Assembly (NCBI RefSeq): GCF_001593605.1
Contig: NZ_CP012836.1
Location: 1,612,001 to 1,676,000 of the forward strand
Direction: 5' to 3'
Source of the DNA: Algoriphagus sanaruensis
GTDB taxonomy: Bacteria > Bacteroidota > Bacteroidia > Cytophagales > Cyclobacteriaceae
Length of the DNA: 64,000 nt
In this document: positions 54,931 through 63,687 of the stretch, piece by piece
How the letters are laid out: every line of letters starts with the position of its first letter
How positions within the stretch are numbered: position 1 is the stretch's first letter
The notes under the pieces: model-generated
Databases searched by the model: none
What the model saw: the letters and a program-made list of their open reading frames with translations, nothing else
Told to the model about the DNA's origin: nothing
Made by a program: the position numbers and the translations under genes

Positions 54931-55875
54931 ATGTTCAAAAGAAGATACTTTGTCGCCTTATTTTCCATTTTTCTAAGTTTTCCCTCTTACAGCCAAATTG
55001 AGATTAATAACCAAAAGTCTGAAAATCATCAGTTAGTACCGGGTACGGAAGTTTTTATGGTTCCACCTCCCAATTTTTTAGCAATGGGTTTTCCAGGGTT
55101 TGTTTTTCCTGCAGCTGATGCTTCCATGTTAGTTTCTAAAATTCCAGAAGCAAATTTTTTAGAAATAGAATCTGAATTAGCAGGAATTATAGGAGATCAA
55201 AAATTGATTAGCGAAGTGGAAGATGTACGAATCAATGGTTTTCAAGGAAAGATTTTTACTACTGAGGAAATTAAAGAGGGTGATCCAATTACTTATCACA
55301 CCCTTTTTTTCGGAGATAATGACTTCGTGTATTTGGTTATGGGCATGTGTCCTTCTGACCATTCTGGTATCATAGAGTCCATCAAAGAGTCTATTTTTTC
55401 GATAGTTTATGATCCGAATGCGATCGAATCATCCATCATTCCTTTCTCAGTTCAGGTGGAAGGGACCAAAATGAAGGAAGTGGGTGAGCGATCTGGAATG
55501 ATATTTTATACCGTAGACGGAAAGCTCCCAACCGAATCAACGGATAAAACAGCATTGATTTTAGGATCTTCGATCTATCCGGTGGATGTGGAAGATGTTC
55601 GGGAATACACCGTCAACCGAATCAAACAGTTGCCATATACAGCTACCAACGTTCAAAAAAGTCAATTGAGGGAAGTTCAGATAAATGGCTTATCCGGTTT
55701 TGAATTTGATTTTTTTGGGACAAAGGGTCCTGGTCAAGCCGAAGAACTGGTATATGTGGTGATGTTATTTAAGGATGACAAATACTACCTCTTAATTGGG
55801 AATGCCTCACAAGATTTTGAAGAGAATTTGAAGCTATTCAAAAAAGTATCTTCCACGTTTAGGTTGATGGAGTAG
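54931..55875 (+). CDS. Hypothetical secreted protein with two related domains
   Basis: 314 residues, family not recognised. Signal peptide about 1-21 (FLSFPSYSQ). The mature chain looks like a tandem duplication: EDVRINGFQGKIF...FVYLVMGMCPSDH...IKESIFSI (about 95-165) is echoed by REVQINGLSGFEF...KYYLLIGNASQDF...LFKKVSSTF (about 245-312). The shape recalls PsbP/DUF1795-like folds that sense or bind in the envelope, but this is only a pattern judgement. Single gene, convergent with the YitT gene. Confidence 0.75.
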   Translation: MFKRRYFVALFSIFLSFPSYSQIEINNQKSENHQLVPGTEVFMVPPPNFLAMGFPGFVFPAADASMLVSKIPEANFLEIESELAGIIGDQKLISEVEDVRINGFQGKIFTTEEIKEGDPITYHTLFFGDNDFVYLVMGMCPSDHSGIIESIKESIFSIVYDPNAIESSIIPFSVQVEGTKMKEVGERSGMIFYTVDGKLPTESTDKTALILGSSIYPVDVEDVREYTVNRIKQLPYTATNVQKSQLREVQINGLSGFEFDFFGTKGPGQAEELVYVVMLFKDDKYYLLIGNASQDFEENLKLFKKVSSTFRLME

Positions 55876-55943
55876 GTTGCAAATTACCTAATGATACTAT
55901 TTCAAAATTTCAGAGATAAAGGCCTGACCTTGCTATTCTAGAC

Positions 55944-55972
55944 AAATGGATTGGATCTTGTGTGATCCATTT
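55944..55972. terminator. Possible bidirectional terminator between convergent genes
   Basis: AAATGGAT (55944-55951) pairs with ATCCATTT (55965-55972), 13-nt loop. It overlaps the YitT stop codon. Weak. Confidence 0.35.
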
Positions 55973-56873
55973 AATGCAAAGGCCTTTTCTTGATCATTCC
56001 TCCTTTGGTGTCTTTGATGGGATATTGGATCACGAAGGCTTTTGGGTCGATTTTTTCAATTTCGGTCAAAACCCGAGTTACTTCCAGCCGGGTGACCACG
56101 CAGAAAAGTACGTTTCGGTCTGGGTTTTTGGCTTTTTCACCGAATCCACCATCCGCTTTAAAAGCCGTCACTCCACGTCCTAAATCGTAGGTGATTTTTT
56201 CTTTGATGGTGTCTGATTGCTCAGAAACAATCATAACTCCAAGGTATTCCTCCACTCCGTTGATTAGGAAATCCACCATACGGGAGGCGGAAAAGTAAGT
56301 AAGCATGGAGTACATGGCAGTTTCCAAATTGACTAGCCAAGCTGCGACGATAAATAGAAATACATTGAAGACGGTGATAAAATCTCCTACTGTCAAACTG
56401 GATCTTCTGGAAACGGAGATGGCCAATACCTCAGTCCCGTCAATCACTGCACCTCCACGAATCGCAAATCCAATTCCAGTTCCCAGGAAGAATCCACCAA
56501 AAACTGCAATCAATAACTTGTCAGCGGTAATGACGGGCAGCTCGATGTAATGCACCAAAAGAGCCAGAGCCAAAATTGCTAATGTGCTTTTGAGCGCAAA
56601 GCGCAAGGAAAGTTGCTTGTAGCCAAGATAAATGAAAGGCAGGTTGACCAAAATAATCAGTGGAGATAGGTCTAGGGGAGTAACGATTTCCAAAAGCAAA
56701 GCCATTCCCATAGCGCCACCATCAAAAAAGTCGTTAGGGAGTAAAAAGCCCTTGAGACCTATACTGGCCATGACCACTCCGATTCCGATAAAAATCACGT
56801 CTTTTACCCGTCTCCAAAGCTGAATTCGATTGGCGAGACTAGCATCTTGAATTTGCAAAAGTTCCTTAGACAT
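55971..56873 (-). CDS. YitT family membrane protein
   Basis: 300 residues. About five to six transmembrane helices (from about residue 25 to 205) with the YitT marks KGFLLPNDFFDGGAMGMALLL and GTGIGFAIRGGAVIDGTEVLA, followed by a cytoplasmic DUF2179 domain (about 215-295, GRGVTAFKADGGF, VLFCVVTRLEVTRV). Function of the family is unsettled. A -7-like box sits 20 bp upstream of the start. Confidence 0.92.
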   Translation of the reverse strand: MSKELLQIQDASLANRIQLWRRVKDVIFIGIGVVMASIGLKGFLLPNDFFDGGAMGMALLLEIVTPLDLSPLIILVNLPFIYLGYKQLSLRFALKSTLAILALALLVHYIELPVITADKLLIAVFGGFFLGTGIGFAIRGGAVIDGTEVLAISVSRRSSLTVGDFITVFNVFLFIVAAWLVNLETAMYSMLTYFSASRMVDFLINGVEEYLGVMIVSEQSDTIKEKITYDLGRGVTAFKADGGFGEKAKNPDRNVLFCVVTRLEVTRVLTEIEKIDPKAFVIQYPIKDTKGGMIKKRPLH

Positions 56874-56892
56874 CTCTTAGAAGTTTAAAGTG

Positions 56893-56900
56893 CAAAAATA
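56893..56900 (-). promoter_or_regulatory. Possible -7 box of the YitT gene
   Basis: Minus-strand TATTTTTG matches TAnnTTTG about 20 bp before ATG 56873. No TTG at the expected spacing. Confidence 0.3.
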
Positions 56901-57087
56901 GAGGCTATTTTGAGAAGGTGCTAATTTCATTGAATTCGTATTTGGTTAATGAATTGCCTTATTTTTTATGAAAAATATCATTAATTATATTTATCAGTGA
57001 AAAAAATAACTCATAAAATCATTTTTGTTGAAAAAATGTGAATTTTAAGTTTCATATTTAACCAAGGTAAGGCTTAATAATTGGCAC

Positions 57088-58515
57088 ATGAAAATAGATG
57101 GATATTCACACGGGGAGCATTACGATGAAATGTTTGGGTCAGATGGAGAAATAAGGCCTCACTATCAAGAGTTTGCTCATTTTTTGAAGAAAACCTCTTC
57201 TAAAAAAATGCATCAGCTTCAATTCTCGGCCAATCAAACTCAAAAGGCCATGGGAATGACTTTTAATGTGTACCATGACAACCAGGGCTTAGAGAAGATT
57301 CTTCATTTGGATATTATTCCTCGAATTATTCCCAATTCAGAATGGGAAAAGTTGGAGGCAGGACTTAAGCAACGCGTGAAAGCCTTGAATCTATTTTTGC
57401 AAGACATCTATAATGAGCAGCAGGTCATCAAGGATGGGATTATTCCCGCAGATTTGATTTTGGGATCGAAGGATTTTCTGAAGCCTTGCATTGGAATGAC
57501 CCCGCCCAAAGGAATATGGTGTCACATTACAGGGACAGATTTGGTTCGGGACAAAAATGGAGAATACTACATTTTGGAGGATAATCTTCGCTGCCCTTCA
57601 GGGGTTTCGTATATGTTGGAGAGCAGGGAAATTATCAAGCGTGCCTATCCACAGTTGTTTAATGATGAAGGAGTTATGCCTGTTTCGGATTATCCAACCA
57701 AGCTGCTCAAAATGTTGCGCTTCCTTTCGAATAAGCCAAAACCAGTGGTTGGAGTATTGACTCCTGGAATCTACAACTCGGCCTATTTTGAGCATTCCTA
57801 TCTGGCTTTGCAAATGGGAGTAGAGTTGGTGATTGGCCAAGATCTCACGGTTAAAGACAACAAGGTGTACATGCAAACCACCAAAGGTTTGGAGCAAATT
57901 GATGTGATTTACCGCAGGATAGATGATTCATTTTTAGATCCTTTGGCTTTCAATCCGGCTTCTTTATTGGGGGTGCCTGGGATTTTTGAAGCCTATAAAG
58001 CGGGTAACATTGCTTTTGCCAATGCTCCCGGAACAGGTGTCGCTGATGATAAGGCAGTCTACGCCTATGTGCCGAGAATTATAAAATATTACCTCAATGA
58101 GGAGCCGATTTTAAATAATGTGCCTACCTATCTCTGTCGAGAGGAAGAAGATCGAAATTTCGTCCTTGAAAATATTGCCTCATTGGTAGTTAAGGAAACG
58201 GATGCTGCCGGCGGATATGGAATGCTGATCGGCCCCAAAGCTACTCCAGAGGAACATGAAAAATTCCGCAACTTGATTCTCCAAAACCCCAAACATTACA
58301 TTGCTCAGCCCACCTTGTCTTTATCCACGGTTCCTTGCTTGACTGAAGAAGGGATCGATGGACGTCACGTGGATCTTAGGCCCTATATTCTTTATGGACA
58401 GGAGATTGAAGTTATCCCGGGATCATTGACTAGGGTTGCCTTGAAGAAAGGATCGCTGGTGGTTAATAGTTCTCAGGGTGGAGGAAGTAAGGATACTTGG
58501 GTTTTGTACAATTAA
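57088..58515 (+). CDS. Circularly permuted ATP-grasp protein (type 2)
   Basis: 475 residues. Marks of the family (DUF404/DUF407): the N-terminal YDEMFGSDGEIRPHYQEF block, LFLQDIYNEQQVIKDGIIP, HITGTDLVRDKNGEYYILEDNLRCPSG (ATP/metal site), YRRIDDSFLDPL, TDAAGGYGMLIGP and HVDLRPYILYG. Predicted to ligate an amine to a carboxylate with ATP and thereby make a peptide-like tag or small peptide; the product is unknown. First gene of a four-gene unit (12 bp to the next), a set known from comparative genomics to accompany Anbu. Confidence 0.93.
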   Translation: MKIDGYSHGEHYDEMFGSDGEIRPHYQEFAHFLKKTSSKKMHQLQFSANQTQKAMGMTFNVYHDNQGLEKILHLDIIPRIIPNSEWEKLEAGLKQRVKALNLFLQDIYNEQQVIKDGIIPADLILGSKDFLKPCIGMTPPKGIWCHITGTDLVRDKNGEYYILEDNLRCPSGVSYMLESREIIKRAYPQLFNDEGVMPVSDYPTKLLKMLRFLSNKPKPVVGVLTPGIYNSAYFEHSYLALQMGVELVIGQDLTVKDNKVYMQTTKGLEQIDVIYRRIDDSFLDPLAFNPASLLGVPGIFEAYKAGNIAFANAPGTGVADDKAVYAYVPRIIKYYLNEEPILNNVPTYLCREEEDRNFVLENIASLVVKETDAAGGYGMLIGPKATPEEHEKFRNLILQNPKHYIAQPTLSLSTVPCLTEEGIDGRHVDLRPYILYGQEIEVIPGSLTRVALKKGSLVVNSSQGGGSKDTWVLYN

Positions 58516-58527
58516 TCAAGAAAAATT

Positions 58528-59508
58528 ATGCTAAGTAGAGTAGCAAATCAGATCTACTGGTTAGGAAGATACCTGGAGAGAGCAGAAAATTATGCCCGCT
58601 TTATTGATGTGAATTTCAATCTGATGCAGGATTTGCCCATGGACATGAAGGAGCAGTGGCTCCCATTGGTTGCTGCTACTGGGGACTTGGATTTGTTTAA
58701 TGCCAAGCATGGTAATTTTGATCGCCAAGAGGTCATGTTTTTCTTGGCCTTTGATTCTGAAAATCCCAATTCCATGCTATCCGCAGTCACCAAAGCACGG
58801 GAGAATGCACGGATTATTCGGGAAAATTTGAGTAAGGAGACCTGGGAAAAAGTGAACGAACTCTATTACATGCTGAAAGAGGGATGTGATAAGAAGGTCT
58901 GGAAAAAAGAAGACCCAAGGAAGTTTTTTGAAAATGTAAAGAATCAAATCTTACTGATCTACGGATTGGCAGATGCGACAGTGGCAAGAACAGAAGGCTG
59001 GTATTTTCGACAGTTGGGTCAAATGTTAGAGCGGGCAGATAAGACTTCTCGAATTTTAGATGTGAAATACCACATTCTTTTACCTTCCGCTTTGGAAGTA
59101 GGAACACCATTGGATTTTCTCCATTGGACTGCTTTGCTTAAATCTGTAACGGGTTTCAATACCTATCGAAGACTTTATGGAACCATCGACCCATCCGGAG
59201 TAGTGGAATTTTTGGTATTGAATAAATACTTCCCTAGATCTATTTATTTCTGTCTCAAAGAAGCTGAAAAATACCTCCACTTTATTTCTGAAAATAACTC
59301 GGGAGGATTTAAGAATTCGGCTGAAAAAGCCATGGGTGAATTAAAGTCCCGTTTAGAGTTTTCGGAGGTCAATGATATAATTTCTTTAGGCCTTCATGAA
59401 TATTTGGATACACTCCAACTTAAAATCAACCATATTTCGGATCTCATAGACATCAACTTCTTCCGACTAAAGGAAAATAAGGATGTCCCATCTCATTTTG
59501 CACAATGA
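58528..59508 (+). CDS. Alpha-E domain protein (DUF403)
   Basis: 326 residues, all-helical. The N-terminus MLSRVANQIYWLGRYLERAENYARFIDV is the family hallmark, with a second internal ERADKTSRILDVKYH. Function unknown; in genomes it nearly always accompanies the circularly permuted ATP-grasp protein and is thought to work with it. Its stop overlaps the Anbu start by 4 bp (ATGA), so the two are translationally coupled. Confidence 0.93.
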   Translation: MLSRVANQIYWLGRYLERAENYARFIDVNFNLMQDLPMDMKEQWLPLVAATGDLDLFNAKHGNFDRQEVMFFLAFDSENPNSMLSAVTKARENARIIRENLSKETWEKVNELYYMLKEGCDKKVWKKEDPRKFFENVKNQILLIYGLADATVARTEGWYFRQLGQMLERADKTSRILDVKYHILLPSALEVGTPLDFLHWTALLKSVTGFNTYRRLYGTIDPSGVVEFLVLNKYFPRSIYFCLKEAEKYLHFISENNSGGFKNSAEKAMGELKSRLEFSEVNDIISLGLHEYLDTLQLKINHISDLIDINFFRLKENKDVPSHFAQ

Positions 59509-60248
59509 CATTTTGCCTAGGCATAAAAACAAAAAATGGAATCGTAGGGCTTTCGGATACCCGAATTACCTCCGGAAACGAAACCACTTCATCCAAAAAG
59601 GTATTCACGGTTAACAAGAAGAAGCATTCCTTCTTCATCATGACCTCAGGGCTCAGGTCGGTACGAGATAAGGCCATTACTTACTTCTCTGAGATGATCG
59701 AACTCAAAGACGATAATTTTACCAAGATGTACCAAGCAGTCAACGAGTTTGGAAATCAGGTAAAAATAGTGGCTAAAGAAGATAAGGCCTTTTTAGAAGA
59801 TGCAGGTTTTCAATTTAACTTGTTTTCGATTATCGGAGGGCAGTTGGAACATGATACCGAACCCAAATTGTATTTGCTTTATCCTCAGGGTAATTGGATT
59901 GAAATTCGAAAGGGGACTCCATTCGTAATCATTGGAAATACTGGATTTGGAAATCCTGTTTTAAAGCGATCACTCACTTACGAGGATTCGTTGGATTATG
60001 CACTTAAATGTGCCTTTTTGGCCTTTGATGCAACTCGGATTTCGGCTAACGACGTGGATTTCCCGATAGATACAGTGGTGCTAAAAAATGGAGAATACTT
60101 CACCAAAGAGCGAAGATTTGAACAAAAAGAATTAGAGCATATTTCAAATTTTTGGAACAACAGACTCAAAAATGCCATCGAAGAATTGCCTTCTGAGGCC
60201 TTGAGTAGTGCAGTCCGGGATGAAGAACAGCTGGTTCAAAATCCCTGA
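59505..60248 (+). CDS. Anbu-type proteasome-like Ntn-hydrolase
   Basis: 247 residues. Ancestral beta-subunit family related to HslV and the proteasome. Thr2 directly follows the initiator Met (MTFCLGIKT) and would become the N-terminal nucleophile. The opening strands FCLGIKTKNGIVGLSDTRITSG carry the conserved Asp (SDTR), and Lys in SSKKVF is the likely catalytic Lys. Length (about 245) and C-terminal extension fit Anbu rather than HslV (about 180). Coupled to the alpha-E gene and 2 bp upstream of the transglutaminase gene. No ATPase partner is in the operon, as is usual for Anbu. Confidence 0.93.
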   Translation: MTFCLGIKTKNGIVGLSDTRITSGNETTSSKKVFTVNKKKHSFFIMTSGLRSVRDKAITYFSEMIELKDDNFTKMYQAVNEFGNQVKIVAKEDKAFLEDAGFQFNLFSIIGGQLEHDTEPKLYLLYPQGNWIEIRKGTPFVIIGNTGFGNPVLKRSLTYEDSLDYALKCAFLAFDATRISANDVDFPIDTVVLKNGEYFTKERRFEQKELEHISNFWNNRLKNAIEELPSEALSSAVRDEEQLVQNP

Positions 60249-60250
60249 AG

Positions 60251-61114
60251 ATGTTAATTCAAGTTTGGCACCATACTCAATATCTATATGAAAGCCCAGT
60301 TTCCTTGGGCATTCATCGACTTTATCTCTATCCACAGCATCGGCCGTATTTTCGGATCGAACATCAAAAGTTTGAGATTTTACCTCATCCTGTAGGACAA
60401 AATTTCCGTCAAGATTTAGCTGGAAACTGGTACAACCAAAGTTGGTTTACCGGAGAGACAGAATCCATGGAATTGACTTCTGAATGGATTTTCAAATTGA
60501 GTAAATTCAATCCATTCGACTTTATTTTAGACAAAAGCTTTGAGGAAAGAGGCTGGAATGACCCTTATTTTCAATTTACCTATCAGGAGCAAACCGCATT
60601 TTTAATTCCCTTTCTTCAATCCTCTCCTTCGGATCAATTCAGAGATTTTTTGCAAGAAATAAAAAAAGGATCGTCTGGTTTGATTGATTTCTTGGTCAAC
60701 TTGAATCAGGAAATTCATGGGAATTGGACCCACCAAATTCGTGAGGAATCTGATTTATGGACTCCCATTGAAACCTTTACCAAAGAGCAGGGCGCTTGTA
60801 GAGATTTGGCTTTTATGCAAATGCAAATGCTCCGTGAAATAGGACTGGCAGCCAGATTTGTCAGCGGATACGCTTTTAATCCGGAACTCGAAGGTGGCCA
60901 TGAACTTCATGCCTGGATCGAGGTATTCCTACCGGGCGCCGGTTGGGTGGGATTGGATCCCAGTTTAGGGCTTTTTACAGATCACCACCACATCCCTTTG
61001 GCCTGTCATCCTGATCCAGGGAGGACCTTGCCCGTTCAAGGGACTTTTGCAGGAAGCAGCATCTCACACCTTCATGCAAGGGTAGATATTCGTTTGCTGA
61101 ATAAAGGCCGATAA
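60251..61114 (+). CDS. Transglutaminase-like protease (Anbu cluster)
   Basis: 287 residues. N-terminal bacterial transglutaminase-like domain (QVWHHTQYLYESPV...RLYLYPQHRP), then the catalytic core with Cys183 (EQGACRDLAFM), His220 (GHELHAWIEVF) and Asp236 (GLDPSLG), the classic triad. Members are thought to cleave or exchange amide bonds, possibly those made by the ATP-grasp ligase. Last gene of the cluster. Its stop is 1 bp from the stop of the convergent DUF6503 gene, so no terminator lies between them. Confidence 0.93.
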   Translation: MLIQVWHHTQYLYESPVSLGIHRLYLYPQHRPYFRIEHQKFEILPHPVGQNFRQDLAGNWYNQSWFTGETESMELTSEWIFKLSKFNPFDFILDKSFEERGWNDPYFQFTYQEQTAFLIPFLQSSPSDQFRDFLQEIKKGSSGLIDFLVNLNQEIHGNWTHQIREESDLWTPIETFTKEQGACRDLAFMQMQMLREIGLAARFVSGYAFNPELEGGHELHAWIEVFLPGAGWVGLDPSLGLFTDHHHIPLACHPDPGRTLPVQGTFAGSSISHLHARVDIRLLNKGR

Positions 61115-61115
61115 A

Positions 61116-61883
61116 TCAATTTCCGAGAACAGCGGCCTCTGGCATTTCAAAAAGCTTATCGTCCAAGGCCTCGTTTACTAGGAAAACATCTGAGAAACTC
61201 ACTTGATATCGGATTCTTCTGGTGGAGTCGTTTTGAAAATCATAGCCCGTGATTACTCTAGGGAAAACCAAACCTCCAGCATCTCTGTAATCTTCGTATT
61301 TGAGAATATTGGGAGGGGCTGTGGTATTATTGTAATTAACCGCAAAAATCACCCATTCCAGACGTCCTGATTCGGGATTTTGAAGCAGGATATATCGATT
61401 TGTTGGGCCAGTGTTGGAGCCTGGGCCTTGGATTGCCTCTAGCGCTTTATAAGAAACTCCATTTACAAGTTGATCAGCGATAGGAGTTACGGTTACCGTC
61501 GTGTCAGTAAGCGCGTAGGGAAGAGTAAAAAAGGAATAATAAAGGTTTTGGTAAAACCGAACCGATTGACCTTTGAAGTTTTCCCGGTTTGGACTTATCC
61601 ATACTTTTTCGCCGTCATTGCCGATTTGCCATAGGTCTGCATCGATTCTAGCTTGGCGTTTCTTAAGGTTGAAGTAGTGGTTTTCCCATTCCAGCGTGGT
61701 TTCGTGTACCATGGCAAACGAAAAAGCCTCTGCCTCAATCCATTTGCTCCAATCCCCATGTGCATCTAACAACTGTTTAAATTCTCCAGATTGGTTTAAT
61801 CTCGGATCAGGAGCAGATTTTTTTTCAGTACAGGAAAATAGAAAAACAAGGAGAGCGATAAAGGGAACAAGGGTAAACTTCAT
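61116..61883 (-). CDS. DUF6503-type lipoprotein
   Basis: 255 residues. Lipobox FLFSC (Cys18). The mature part is beta-rich (HETTLEWENHYFNLKKRQARID, DGEKVWISPNRENFKG, SYKALEAIQGPGSN, VFPRVITGYDF) and resembles the LolA/LppX-like fold seen in DUF6503. Likely attached to the outer or inner membrane on the periplasmic side. Function unknown. Convergent with the Anbu cluster. Confidence 0.8.
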   Translation of the reverse strand: MKFTLVPFIALLVFLFSCTEKKSAPDPRLNQSGEFKQLLDAHGDWSKWIEAEAFSFAMVHETTLEWENHYFNLKKRQARIDADLWQIGNDGEKVWISPNRENFKGQSVRFYQNLYYSFFTLPYALTDTTVTVTPIADQLVNGVSYKALEAIQGPGSNTGPTNRYILLQNPESGRLEWVIFAVNYNNTTAPPNILKYEDYRDAGGLVFPRVITGYDFQNDSTRRIRYQVSFSDVFLVNEALDDKLFEMPEAAVLGN

Positions 61884-62206
61884 GGGTGGGTTAAATTTGG
61901 GCAGTAAGATACCATATCGCCTTTTAAAAATTACTAGTTACTAGTTGAATTCTGAACAGTTCTGTGGGGCACCGTTCGTCCGATTTTATTTAGAGTTAGT
62001 AGAACTGATGTCGCCCGTTTTATGCAAATGAAACTCACTAAAATTTAATTGAAATTTTATTGGGGTCCTTTTTTAAAAAATGAATTTTTAAAATAAATAA
62101 GTTTAATTATTTCAGTAAAAAATTGACTAATATAAAGAGGTGATAATTTAGGGTTGATCCTAAAGGGGCAATGTCAAAGTAGGAATCACCCGGCAAAATT
62201 TGATTT
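61884..62206. other. 323-bp non-coding gap
   Basis: AT-rich, no credible ORF. A tandem TTACTAG repeat occurs near 61932-61946. It should contain the promoters of the two divergent flanking genes, but no consensus box pair was found. Confidence 0.4.
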
Positions 62207-63574
62207 ATGGTTTTTGAAGTTGAGTTAAAAAATAAGCTTAAAGAGTTATTAGAGGGAGTTAAGAAAATTGTTGGCTCTCGATCAGAAGTCTTAATAGGAA
62301 ATGGTGGGCAGATAATTTTTCCAGTTGAAAAATTTGATTCTGATAAGATTCCGGCTCCTCAGGATTTTTATGAGCTGGCTAGGAATCGTGAGGTTTGGAT
62401 GGAGATTCAAGGCTGGTTCTTTTGTGCTTTTTCCATTGAATTTGAGGGAGTTTTGGTTTTGGGAGTGTTTCAGCCCACCTCATTTTCCAAAGGAGTTCAA
62501 GAGGGTTTGATTCCTCTTTTGAATAATCAATTTTCGTCCTTAGTTCCGATTTTGAGGATCACTTCTTTGGAGACTAATTGGAATGAAATTAAGTAAAAGA
62601 ATCTATTTAATGCGCTGACTCAAGGAGTAGTGTATCATGACCATACGGGTCAAATTATCGCGAATAACCCTGCCGCTGAGCGAATTCTCAAATTATCTAG
62701 TGATCAAATTTTAGGAAAGACATCGATTGATCCCACTTGGCATACCATTCATGAGGATGGCTCAGAATTCCCTGGTGAAGAGCATCCGGCTATGGTCGCT
62801 CTTCGAACTGGGAAGGAGGTAAGAAATGTAGTAATGGGAGTAAAATCAGGTTCAGATGATTCGGTGACTTGGATTGTCATTGATGCCATTCCAGAAATTC
62901 TCCCTGACTCCAAAACTCCACATCACGTGTTGGTGAGTTTCTCAGAAATCACCCAAATCAAAGCAATCAAAAGCCAAATCAAGGAAAAGAAGGCTGTGCT
63001 CACAGCAATCATGGAAAGTGCCAATGAAAGTATCTGGGCTTTGGATTTGAATTACAGGCTTTTATATGCCAATCAGCTATTTTTTGAACGATTTAAATTG
63101 CTTCAAAAGAGTGAAATATCGATCAACGACCAGATTCTTTCTTTTTTATCCGGCGAAATGGTAGAAAAGTGGGAGGGATATTTCAATCAAGTGTTTCAAG
63201 GGGAGGAATTACTTTTCAATGAACATTACCAGACTACTTCGATGGATTATAATTTGGAGACCACCATTAAACCCATCTACTCCGGCGCTAAAATCATCGG
63301 GGCTGCGGCTTTCTCCAAAAATATCAGTGATATGGCTAAGCACATTCAAATCATTGAAAATCAAAACTCAAAACTTCGAGAAATTGCCTGGATTCAAAGT
63401 CACTTGGTGAGGGCTCCTTTGGCTAGAATTATGGGTGTTGTGAATGCTATAGAGAATTTTGAAGAACATGAAGTTCAAGAGCACAAATCGTTTATTGGTC
63501 TATTAAAGATAGCGTCTCTTGAGTTGGATGAAATCATTCGGGATGTGGTCAAAAAATCGGAAACTATTGACTGA
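62207..63574 (+). pseudogene. PAS-domain sensor protein interrupted by one in-frame TAA
   Basis: A single reading frame runs from ATG 62207 to the stop at 63572, broken only by TAA at 62594-62596. Translating through it gives NWNEIK-stop-KNLFNALTQGVVYHD, which is the normal first helix and strand of a PAS domain. The downstream ORF alone would have to start at GTG 62630 inside the PAS core, so it is not a natural gene start. Order: an unnamed N-terminal domain (1-125), PAS 1 (about 130-245), PAS 2 (about 255-365), then a HisKA-like helix IAWIQSHLVRAPLARIMG. No HATPase domain follows, which is normal for this Bacteroidota subfamily as I know it. Either a recent nonsense mutation, a sequencing error or stop readthrough. 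Confidence 0.75.
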
Positions 63575-63635
63575 AAAATCTATTTGGAAGGCTTAATTTT
63601 ATTTTAGATTAATTCTAAATAATAAAATACTTTTT

Positions 63636-63643
63636 TACTTTTG
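63636..63643 (+). promoter_or_regulatory. Possible -7 box of the PepSY gene
   Basis: TACTTTTG matches TAnnTTTG exactly, 45 bp before ATG 63688. No TTG at 17-23 bp. Confidence 0.3.
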
Positions 63644-63687
63644 GAGGCGAAAAGAATCCAAGATTAAACCTTTTAACCAAGCCTGAC

